64,000 nucleotides of DNA from Icerya purchasi (Eukaryota; Arthropoda; Insecta; Hemiptera; Monophlebidae): NCBI GenBank assembly GCA_039619475.1, contig CM077115.1, positions 505,383,352 to 505,447,351 on the forward strand. Direction: 5' to 3'. The notes under the pieces are model-generated. The model was given only the letters and a program-made list of their open reading frames with translations. It was not told where the DNA came from and made no database searches. Each line of letters begins with the position of its first letter. Within the stretch, counting starts at the first letter, position 1. The position numbers and the translations under genes were made by a program. Of the stretch, positions 36,330 to 46,392 are shown piece by piece.

Positions 36330-36870
36330 ACATTGTTTTACACTGTTTTCTCCATTCGTACCAAAAGATGTTAAAGTCAATCACAACATTTTTCCACTAA
36401 GCGACAGTGCCTAAATACTTGGGTATACATGCGGACTAACACGGCAAAAACATATTCAGACTAAAAAAAATAAATAAGTTTAAAAGTTCGATAAATATAC
36501 TGGCTAATTGGTCGTCATTCGAAATTCTCATTAGAAAATAAAATTATAGTCTATAAACAAATATTAGCCCCTTTCTGGAAATATAGATGTCGAATTTGGG
36601 TCTGCAGTGCCAGGCATAACAGTAATACAACGATTCCATGAACAAAACATTAAGAACGATAGTGCTTCATGGTTTGTTTCCAATAAAACTCTACAGCGCG
36701 ACCTGAATGTGTTCCGAATGTTGTTGATGTGATAAAAGGAGAACTATGAAGCTATATGATCATTCAAATTGGATGGCGGTCAGCCTGTTCGACAATTCCA
36801 CCGAGCTACATCAATTGCAAAGAATAAAAGTAATGGATTTGATCAAATAACTCTGAAATATTCATCTTGA
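36330..36870 (+). pseudogene. Jockey-type LINE, C-terminal fragment
   Basis: Broken frames read AKYLGIHAD (36411-36440), ILANWSSFEILIRK and, in another frame, LAPFWKYRCRIWVCSARHNS. These match the region after the reverse transcriptase in jockey elements (KYLGIH.D, LKPIW.YG..LWG). Further pieces continue to about 36850. Stops and frameshifts are frequent, so it is older than, or at least separate from, the copy that starts near 37340. Confidence 0.7.
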
Positions 36871-38465
36871 ACACTCCTTTACTGGAAGGAATGTCGCTCA
36901 ACTAAGTGCGGACATCACAACTTCTATTGATAGTTCAACAGCTAGGTGCAAAATTTAGAAAAAAGAAATAAAATATATATTTTTTACGTACTCGCTGTCG
37001 TATTGCTTGTTTTTTTACCCACATTTCGTAATTGGTAATTTATCAGTAGAGAACGTTTAAAAAACATCTATAAAAAATAAAAACAGATATATGTGGTGTA
37101 CTGAGGTGCAGATTTGTAGTCAAGAGACGAGCAGTCGTGTTTAATGAACGGTGAAGGAATAGAGTCATGCGATCGCACATGCTGGAATCGGTGAATTAAA
37201 TTTTAAAAAAATTTATTATCCAAACAAAAAAACACTGCTTGTTAATTGAATTTCTCTTTTATTTTTTTGAAACCTTCAAATTTTGCAAAAAGCAAACCTT
37301 TCCTTGAAATATTTAAATTAAAAGTGTCCGTCAAGTACATTGGGAGAAAAAAAGAAAAACGAAAATTCTTTACGTTTCCCTACTAATGAGGTTAGTTTAA
37401 CCGAATATACGGACCTGAAAAGCATTAATGGCGTAGACGTTGTAGTAGCTGTTGGAATGATCTCCAGGCGTCCAGTTCGCTTTTACGCCGCTTATAATCA
37501 CACCAGCCCATATCAAAGGAAAGGAATTGCTGCAAGCAATCTACAGTGCTCACAGTAACTGTGTTTCAGGAGGCAAGCCTATCTAGTGATCGAGCGACAA
37601 AAGAAAAATACCCCGTTTAATAATTGACTTTTTTATTGTCCAAGGTGTAGCTAATAATTACCATTTCTCAGAAAACATTGAAAACCTCACATCGGATCAC
37701 TCTCCAGTATTACACCTATTATCAGAAGTCAAAAGGTAAATGTATGCTGACAAATAGATTTAAAAACTGGGAAAATTCCGTGCGGAACTCGACCAGCGAG
37801 TAAACTTAAAAGTGCGTTTGAAAACAGTAGAGGAAATAGAGAAACAAACTAATAATCTCACCTAAGCAATCCGTAAATCTGCCAAAGTTGCAACACCTGA
37901 GATTAAAAATAGTAACAACCAGCAGGCAATTCTCTTGAAGTACGTAAGTTACTGAACGATGACGAGCTAGACGGATTTGGCATCAATCACAATATCCGCA
38001 GGATAAAAACATTTTCAATGGGGGTAAATAACCAACTTAATCGGTTAATAAAAGAAGTTAAAAAGAAAACATTCAAATCGTACTTCGAAGAGCTTAGCCC
38101 TTTGGCAGCTGGCCATTACTCGCTATGGAAAGCTACACGAAGAATGAAGCGGCCAATTGTTAGAGTTCCTCCTATCCGGAACCAATGTGGCACCACCTGG
38201 GTCAGACGTAATGAAGAAAAGGAGCGGAATTGTTTGCGTAACATTTGTCAAATACATTTCAGCCACAGGATATAAAGCCGAATGTAATTTCTACGGTGTC
38301 ATGTAAAAATAATGTTAATTTTTTAGTTACATCACCCGTTTTGAAATCGCAAACGACATTTCAAAAACTGTTAATGTAAAAAAAGTTCCCCGGGAATCGA
38401 CGAGATCCCTCCTGCAGTTTCAAAAGAATTACCGCGTAAAGCTGTTGTATTCTGGACGTATATAT

Positions 38466-39327
38466 TGATACGGATTCGGTATTTTACCTGGCACGATGAC
38501 GTCGAGCTAGAAATTATTCTCTCCAGTTAAAATCATTAATTTTCGATCTCTCCGCATCAATCCTATTATTTATCGTCGTCAGAGAATACGGCCGGGATCC
38601 GAATAAGTAATTTCCGATTTTTGTCGAATTTCTCGGCTCGGGTAATATTAAGGGGTTGTGTAAGTGTCCTGCTATGTATGCGACAACAGGATAGCGTCTG
38701 TCGTGAGCCGTGTGTCAAGATCAGATAGCGGCTATACGTTATTAATTGATAAGGATTGCGGTAATGTACCGTTAGTTTTTAAATAAAATATCGAGTCGAG
38801 CTGGTTAGATAAAGGCTGCTAATAGTTACCGTTTAATTATGTACGTAGCCAGTCGTCGTCGAGAGCAGCAAGAAATTTGTCTAGTCGTGTTACCGTTTTG
38901 TCGAGCTGTGCCGTTTATAAGATATTTAATCGAAGTTTTTTTTAAGTTCTAGTCAATATCGAATTTTTCCGTTACGTGTCTAGTTTAATTGGTAATTTTT
39001 TTTTTTTGAAATACACGTGATTTGCATGTTTAAAATGTTTATTGGACACGCGTTGCGCGACCGTGGTATCTTCTTTCGGAGAGGTAACCGCCTTTCATCG
39101 GCGGGTTTCAGTTTATATTTCTTTTCCTTTATTTTTTATCGGCAAATTTCTTTTCGTAAAAGCCTCTGCTTGGCAAAGTTATACCGGTAGTGGCAAGCCG
39201 TGAGTTGCCACTGGCGCCCGCGAACAAAGAACAGTGAAGGCTCCCGCAATAGGGACCAGAGAATATCATCAAATCGTAACATTGGCTTCCCGTAAAAGGA
39301 ACCAGAGGAAACCCTCAAATCGTAACA
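38466..39327. mobile_element. Solo LTR (862 bp) inserted in the jockey element
   Basis: The segment starts TGATACGG and ends CGTAACA, with imperfect inverted ends (TGWTACG) and a 4-bp duplication ATAT at 38462-38465 and 39328-39331. Removing the segment plus one ATAT makes the jockey frame continuous across the junction (FWTYI then YNACLRLEYVPN), so the boundaries are well fixed. A candidate AATAAA lies at 38782. Length, TG...CA ends and 4-bp target size fit a Gypsy-type LTR. No internal region or second LTR is present, which indicates LTR-LTR recombination. Confidence 0.8.
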
Positions 39328-39331
39328 ATAT

Positions 39332-40542
39332 ACAATGCCTGTTTACGACTGGAATATGTTCCAAACTGTTTCAAAACAGCGCGGATCATTACGTTACATA
39401 AAAAAAAAAAAGCCAACGCAGGAAGTTACTTCGTGCCGCCTAATTTCATTACTTCCTGTATTATCGAAACTTTTCGAAAAACTGTTACCAAAACGTTTGA
39501 AACCATTTATCGATCTGTCTGACCATCAATTTGGCTTTAAGAAGCAACATTCGACCATAGACGAAGTCCACAAGATTACACAGCTATCATCGAAAAAGCC
39601 TTTGAAGAAAGGATGTATTGTTCTACAGTATTTCTTGACGTATCGCAAGCGTTCGATCGTGTTTGGTACGAGCGTCTCGTATTTAAAATGAGTAACCTTC
39701 TTCCAGGAAACTACTGTAGACTTCTGGAATCTTATTTGGCTAATCGCCAATTTCGGGTGGCACACGAAAATGCTGTGTCGACATTCTACCGTATACAAAT
39801 AGAAGTGTCTAAAGGTAGCGTTCTTGGACCTATTCTGTACCTCTTGTATACGCAGGATTTACCTACGGACGACGAAACAGTAACCGCAACAGTTGCAGAT
39901 GATAATGCTATTCTTTCAGTTAGCGATAGTCAAGTTGAAGTTCTACAGCGAAACTTCAACGCGCGCTCAATTGTGTTAAGAAATGGACAATCGAATGGAA
40001 GATTAAATGAAGCTAAATCTATCCATGCCATTTACGCCTATCGTGAAGTCGATATGCAGCATAATCTAGTCAATCAAGTTGTTGCTCAGGCCGAATCAGC
40101 TAGATACCTTGAGATGCACTTAGATAAACGTTTAACGTGGGAGATGCACATTAGAAGGAAAATTATACAGATCAAAATTAAAACGCGTTAATTGGCTTAT
40201 CGGTCGAAATTCTACATTGGACGTATCGTGTAAGCTTTTACCCTGTCAGCAAATAATGAAACCGATTTGGACGTATGGTCTTCAATTGTAGGGACGCGCG
40301 AAAGTTTGCAAATCGTAACAAGATTCAGGCCGGACAAAACACGTGCGATCGTCAACGCCTATCGATTTTCACGTAACGATGACATTCATTATGATCTTCA
40401 GATGCCATTCATGTCATCAAAGACTTCGCCAAGCAGCATGAGATCCATGTCAATGCGGAAGCAGTTAAACTTCTCGATACTCGATTGGATACCAGACGCC
40501 TTTAGCGTAACAAACCTCAAGATCTATTCTTATAAAAAATAA
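39332..40542 (+). pseudogene. Jockey reverse transcriptase fragment
   Basis: The pieces in order are LISLLPVLSKLFEKLLPKRL, DHQFGFKKQHSTIDEVHKIT (frame 1), then after a frameshift near 39615 FLDVSQAFDRVWYERLVFKM, GSVLGPILYLLYTQDLPT, the catalytic-site equivalent VADDNA at 39892-39909, LNEAKSIHAIYAYR, and AESARYLEMHLDKRLTWEMH. The usual F/Y before ADD is valine here, which would itself weaken activity. From 40190 on, stops interrupt the C-terminal part (SRNDDIHYDLQMPF near 40370). The wording is closest to insect jockey elements as I know them. Confidence 0.85.
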
Positions 40543-40714
40543 ATATATGTAAGGAAGCTTTAACCACTGGGCTACTTGCTTCACACTCGTTTGTATCATC
40601 CGACAAGATGCGTTTTGCGTTAGGTGATAATCATCAACAGAGTTACTTATTTAACCCTGAGTTGAGATTGTAACGCGATATAAATAATATATAATAATTT
40701 AAAAAAAAAAAAAA

Positions 40715-41769
40715 ATCACATTTGTACAATTTGCAATAGCGTGCATGAAGACACTACAAATGTAATTCACGTAGGCAGATTTTATACTGTAGGTAAATTT
40801 GTAGTTTTTGTTTGTTTTTTTTAAGCTAATAGTAAATGATTTTTTAAATTTATCCTGTAATTTAAAAACTTCAGAGTTTAAGCCAGCTTCATTGATTAAA
40901 TCAAAAAACTGAAAATTCGAATTTTTCTGATGTTTTTCTGTAATTCGGATTATGGCCACAGTTAATGAAAGAAGTATTAGAAAAAAAAAAAAAAAAAAAA
41001 AACACCAACGCCTACTACTAAATATATGAATTTTGGTCACGATTTCAATTATATCCTTTTTTTACAAAATATCATAAACCTCCATACCGGTTAAAGTTTA
41101 AAATACAATTATTTTGTAAAGAATTTTATTTCTATTTGTAATTATTAAACACAATTTTAATATCGCCGCTTCTGAACGTTGTTTTCGAGTGCTTGCTGTT
41201 TATCAGTTATTCGTTGTTTATTCTTAATACCAACTATTCGGACGATTTTGACGTATTTCTACTTCGCTTAATAGCTGCCGTGGAATGTGTATAAAAAAAT
41301 AAATGTATGACACTCGCTTGAATTTTTTCCCGATATATGCTTCGAAATTATCATCGATTTTAAATTATTTCCGACTGATATTTCAAATTTAATCAAATAG
41401 CCGAAAATAATTTAAAATTGATAATTTCAGTGCATCGAGTAATAATAAATACTAAACTGGAAATAATTATTTCCGGCTTTCTGATTTTGTATTTATCACT
41501 TGACATTTTTTCATTTCTCTCTTCCAGGCGTATTTGTTTTTGTCCTAATCTCGCAAATATATATATATATATATTTTTTTTTATTAAATAGACAGATATG
41601 CGTATATTTTTTCTGGCATCTGATGTATTCGCTGCCTATGTAATTTTGTTAATCGTAATGTTTCTATTGAGACTTCTTGTTAAAACTTTTTTTTTTTTTT
41701 TCTGACGTATTAACCAAGTTTACCAAGAAACAATTAAAAAAGAAATCAAGTATATTTTAACTCGATCCT
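40715..41769. other. Unassigned AT-rich DNA
   Basis: It contains homopolymer A and T runs (40980-41001, 41689-41701) and a (TA)n tract near 41560. No coding stretch or repeat end was recognised. Confidence 0.4.
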
Positions 41770-42060
41770 GATAAGAAGTAATCGATATACCAGGGGTATG
41801 TAATGTGCAGAAACGGAAAATACAGGATATAAGAGGCGCAATAAGGGGTAGAAAAATCAAGTTTCAGCAAATTGGAATACAGAGTAAAACGCTTAAGAGA
41901 AAGGTGGTGAATCAAGAACAACTGCTTCATTCGAATGGAGAGGACAATGTAAAAAGGAAACCAACGAAAAACGAAAACGGAAAGAAGATAATGGAGTATG
42001 GCTTAAGAATGTAGGCGAATAATGGAGACAACAACAAAACGGCAAAGTGAGGGAAACAAA
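41770..42060 (-). repeat. Pyrimidine-rich retroposon, copy 3 (minus)
   Basis: The purine-rich plus strand shares ordered words with 52500-52760. ATACAGGATATAAGAGGCGC corresponds to ATACAGGATGTAAGAGGAGT, and GGCGAATAATGGAGACAACA to GACGAATAATAGGGAGACAA. It also matches the reverse complement of 3590-3800. The A-tailed 3' signature is not present, so the copy is truncated or eroded at that side. Confidence 0.55.
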
Positions 42061-42249
42061 AAGAAACCGTAAATTAGCTGCAACACTGTAGGTTGAATGG
42101 ATGAAAAAAGAAAATAAGTATTGGAAAAAAAGTTAGCCTTACGCTTATCAAAATCTGAGATGAAAACCTTCACAAAGCGCAAAAAGATTAATAGGATTTT
42201 TCTTAAGAAAGGGAACAGGGAAAAGTAACAGTATGACACGGAACTCAAT

Positions 42250-42700
42250 CAATATAAATAGAATGAGAGAAAGAAAGAATGTGTTATTATACGGAGGCTA
42301 TTAAAATCACAGGAATGATCAAAAAATCGAAGGAAAGATGATTAGAAGAAATTAAAATAACGGATACTGTAGGATAGTTGTTAATTCGTTTACAACTGTG
42401 GAACACAAAGCAGGAAGACGAAAAAATCCTGAAATATTAAAATTTTGAAAGATGAAAGAGGCGCAGATACCACTCGGCTGCTTCAAACCATAAGTAAACA
42501 GGGTTACGTGAGGAAGGAATTGATCTAATTACGTTTTGGGGAAGAAATTTTTATGGGGAGGCGGAGTAAACATTTTAGGAGAAAGAAAATGTTCAACGAA
42601 TTTAAGGAAAAATAGGGACCTAAAGAAGGTTGTGTGGGGGCAAAATAGAACTAAAAGGAAGAGAAATAACGGTCAAGGTAGGGTCTAGGTGTAAAACGTC
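42250..42700 (+). other. Purine-rich stretch with broken coding-like frames
   Basis: Text such as RERKNVLLYGG near 42270 and VNSFTTVEHKAGRRKNPEIL near 42381-42440 resembles LINE ORF1 openings (RxxNVVIYG, then KPRPILV). Stops are frequent. It is a weak guess; it may simply continue the neighbouring purine-rich repeat. Confidence 0.2.
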
Positions 42701-45057
42701 AGTGTTTAAACTAAAAACAATCAACTTACATCTTTGAATGTACCACCAATAAGTGTTGTAATCCCGATCTTCCAAACCACTTCATGATGGACCCACCAAT
42801 AATAGTTCTGTAATAATTACAGAAAATAAATTTTAATTGACTACATCATTTATTTAAATATATATATATTATATGTATATATATTATATATTTACATAGT
42901 AAGTCAAAAAGATAGTTCACAATGATTTCCATAACGTTTTTTTTCGCCACCTGCGGTTCCAGAGCGACATGGTCATTATTATAAGTGGAATCGGATGATT
43001 TTTGATGGTGAAAAAAGAAAGTTTCAAAAACTGTTGAAAAATTTGCGCGGAAAAAGATGCTAAAGAATGAAAAAAGAAAACGATCCGAATGTTCATCGCG
43101 ACCATTTTTCGTAAGTGTGAAAACGTTCGATCCGGCTGCAGCTGTAAGGATTTTATTTTCGTATTTTCGTCGGAGTGTTCTATAATTCGGCCTTTTCCCG
43201 ACTAGCAAAGACATTGGCCGCGTGGGGCGATCCGTTCTAATTTAAAACATGTGCTTAACACTTCTTCATCCCTTTTCCAGGAAAAACAGTCCTGCTTTGT
43301 TCTGGAATAGCGGACCTGCATCCTGCCGAGCTAGCTCGACCGTCACATTCCGAATGGGCAGGCACGAAAGAAAGTCATTCTAGCACTTGCACGCGCTAGT
43401 CCATCACAATGTGGCAGGCTGTTTCTTTGTTTTATTTATTACAGTGTTCACTCTGTTGCGTGCTCCTCTGTTATTAATGGCTGCCGGTCAGTCGAAAACG
43501 AACTAGTTCATCATACGTGTCTACAAAAAGTACACTGATGTTTACAATCTCTCCGTTACAGGGACAGTTTTATTGTGCCACCAATAAAAGCCGCAGATAC
43601 CCATTTGTCGTTTTTTTAGCACTAACTGTTGGCGGTGCTTGCCAGTATCCCGCTTAAAACCGTAAGCTCTTTCGAAATGTTCCCGTTTTTTTTTAGATTT
43701 TTTATTTTTTGCAGTTGTTTTTTACCTCGATATTACTTTTTCCGCGTTAATTTTTACTTTTTTTATTGCTCATTTTTGACCTCCGAATGTAGAATTTTTA
43801 ATAATCCGTTAAATTTCTCGTATTTTTGACCTCATTTCCGGTATTTTACGATCTGTGTTAAATCTTCGGGAGAGTTTGTTTTCTTTAAATTTTATAAAAA
43901 TCACGTTCCGTTCTTTTGATTCGTTTTTTTTTTTTGTTTATAGTCTTTAGAGTCTATATATTAATTCCGCTTGTAACTCTTTCGGATTTGATGGCTATAC
44001 GCGCAGTCAATAATTGCCATTTGTTTGCTTTTATCTGAAGACTGCTGATTTTTTTTTTATTTCTTATTTCCCAAATATTGGGATAAAATTTAATTTAAAA
44101 TTAAAACATTCATTCTGTATCAACCATCTTTCTTGAGTAATCACCGTTGTTATTCCGAACCCGCAGGGGTCAGATTTGATTTAAGAAAAATTCAATCTCT
44201 CGAGTCTACAATTAAATGCCATATCCCGATGGCTCTAAAATTCAAATAGAGTAGAATATTATGTATATTCTATTAGTACACTTTTTTACAATGGACACGC
44301 AACTTACAACCAATTTCCTTTGTCGCCATAGTTTGTACTTCATCGCCAACACCAAAATCTAAGCATTCCGATTCCCTTGCCACGCCGTTCCGATTCTTGT
44401 AAAATTTATGCTGAACAATTTCGACGCATTGCCGTGGCTTTAAATACGCTTTATTTGAACTCTGCTTGGATATGCCTTTAGTCACTATGCTGTTTGCCGA
44501 GCCGTCAAAGCTCGATTACAATAGTCAAATCATTTTCCCATTTGCTATTCTTCCGAAGGCCATAAATGGTATTATCAATACTGCATTGTTTCAACATAGA
44601 AACTAACGATATATTGGACATCTTTAAATTAAGTATTAAGTCGAGAAATGGTAACTCGGCTAGGAACCGGGTAATCCCGACACCGCTGTACTTATATACT
44701 GTCCAATCTGACTGTCCTCATTGTAGCAAGGATGGTTTAACGGTTAGTACCTATGTCCAAAAACATCTTCCAAATTTCATCAAAAACATCATTAAAGCTC
44801 TCAATGATCACGCCATAGGCAAGGTATTAACGTTTCCTAAACAAACTAATCTTTTTCCTCTTGTTTAATCCTATCTCCTTTTGATTTAAACTTTTAAGCC
44901 TCTAGTGTAATTATGAAGCTGGAGTAAATTTAGTAAATAAAAAAAAAACGCGTTAAACTTATAGAGCAAAACTTATTCAGCTTTTTTTTCGTTTTATTAA
45001 TTACAATATGTAACGCAAAAAGTGTCCCAAGTTTATGTAACGTTTGTTATATTTTTA
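42701..45057. other. Unassigned DNA
   Basis: 42940-43420 is somewhat richer in GC and has overlapping frames on both strands, and 44270-44870 has two opposed frames of 70 and 100 codons. None shows a family motif or clear codon bias. No repeat ends were recognised. Confidence 0.35.
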
Positions 45058-45840
45058 ACCGACTTCAAAAAAGAAGGAGGTATTCAATTCGACTGTATTT
45101 TTTTTTTTTTTTTTTTTTTTTTATGTGTGTTACCACAGAACTTTCTTCTAGATGAACCGATTTTGATGATTCTTCTTTTATTTGAAAGGTGGTGTTTGTC
45201 ATGTGGTCCCATTTAAATTTGATCAAGGTCTGACCGATAGTTTTTGAGTTATCCTTAATAATGCGGGAGATTAAAGCTTTTTGGATGCTTTTCATTCATG
45301 ATTGTTTTCACCGTCGGATTAGATTTTTGACTTAAAATACTATAAATTTGCCAAATTACCATGGAAATGTAGCTTTTGGTGTTTTTACCGTGGAAATAAA
45401 TGTTTTAATTTAATTGAATAAAAATGCACTAAAAAGTAAAAAATAAAATGCTTTTTTACAAAAAATAAATACCGACTTCAAGGTTTATTATAAAAATTTA
45501 AAAATGCACTAAAAAGTAAAAAATAATTACTCCCGATAAAATATATATATCAGAGTGATATAACTTAAGGTGATATCGTAATTCTTATACAACATTAATT
45601 TTTTGGAGTTGGCATCAAATTCATATTAAAAGAATAATTAAAAACTGCATTAAATGTTGATTAAATTGTTCCTAAGATGAATTTAATTCCAACTCCAAAA
45701 AATTAATGTTGTATAAGAATTACGATATCACCTTAAGTTATATCACTCTGATATATATATTTTATCGGGAGTAATTATTTTTTACTTTTTAGTGCATTTT
45801 TAAATTTTTATAATAAACCTTGAAGTCGGTATTTATTTTT
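45058..45840 (+). mobile_element. Interspersed element with ACCGACTTC ends
   Basis: The block starts AACCGACTTCAAAAAAG and continues GGAGGTATTCAATTCGACTG and GAACCGATTTTGATGATTCT, a wording I associate with a repeat found in many insects. It ends at about 45833 with TTGAAGTCGGT, the inverse of the start. No reading frame is present. The second half is the long palindrome listed next. Confidence 0.5.
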
Positions 45841-45856
45841 TGTAAAAAAGCATTTT
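45445..45856. repeat. Perfect 168-bp inverted repeat with 76-bp spacer
   Basis: Arm 45445-45612 is the exact reverse complement of 45689-45856, base for base as far as I can read. The spacer is 45613-45688, and its edges are also partly complementary. Both arms contain an ACCGACTTCAAGG end and an ACTAAAAAGTAAAAAATAAT segment. The transcript of either strand would fold into a long hairpin. Confidence 0.9.
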
Positions 45857-45860
45857 TATA

Positions 45861-46146
45861 GAATTTTTGTAATTGTTATTTTACAAATGTCACAATTTTA
45901 TGTAACGAAATATGTAACGAAACTGTAATGAAAAATGTAACGAAAAAATGTCTTAATTTTATATAATGAAAGTTAAATGTTAGGATAGGATTTTTGTGAT
46001 TATGTTATTTTTTTTAGCGTTGATGCCAGTAAGAATTACGTTATAAATTTTGATCATTTTATACAAAGTATAGAAGAGAAAGAGACAGAAATGAAAGCAA
46101 GAGGGGTCAAGGGACACAACCCCTTGCGGGGCCAAAATGACCGAGT
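45861..46146 (-). repeat. (TA)n-linked hairpin repeat, family A copy 3 (inverted, shorter)
   Basis: Reverse complemented, it reads ACTCGGTCATTTTGGCC, then the hairpin region (CAAGGGGTTGTGTCCCTTG), then the CTATACTTTGTATAAAATGA and ACGTAATTCTTACTGGCATC words of the copies at 22900 and 23823. The GGGACAT part and the distal end are missing. The hairpin side faces a (TA)n tract at 46147. Confidence 0.7.
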
Positions 46147-46231
46147 TATATATATATATATATATATGCATATATGCATACATACATACACATACGTACA
46201 TATTTACAAACATATATTATAATGTATATAT

Positions 46232-46392
46232 ATCAGGAGATCGGCCCCTGGGATCCTCGCTGACCCTCGCTTTGGTAATGTCACCAACCCTGACACCTTT
46301 ATTATTATTATAATATTATAAGTACTCTAATATTTAAGATTGTACATAATTGAATTGAATAAATTGAATAAAAATTGAATTGAATTGAATAA
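46232..46392 (+). repeat. Probable LINE or SINE 3' tail
   Basis: GGATCCTCGCTGACCCTCGC and CACCAACCCTGACACC are followed by a TTATTATTATTA tract and a run of GAATT-type repeats. The layout is that of a retroposon 3' end. The family is not identified. Confidence 0.3.

Larger units (their letters stand above)
37340..40714 (+). mobile_element. Decayed jockey-type LINE carrying a solo LTR
   Basis: From about 37340 to 38465 lie remains of the endonuclease end (LTSDHSPVLHLL near 37690) and the linker before the polymerase (KSYFEELSPLAAGHYSLWKA and PIVRVPPIRNQCG at 38075-38190). The reverse transcriptase continues at 39332 after the inserted LTR and runs to about 40540. A 3' UTR follows, with an A tail at 40700-40714. 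The 5' part with ORF1 and most of the endonuclease is missing. Several frameshifts and stops show that it is dead. Confidence 0.85.

Noticed and set aside
42846..43214. A 122-codon minus-strand frame
   Set aside because: The composition is mixed and low-complexity, with no motif, splice context or start signal to support it.
44273..44868. Opposed frames of 70 (-) and 100 (+) codons, considered as an integrase or domesticated transposase piece
   Set aside because: No motif could be supported in any frame.
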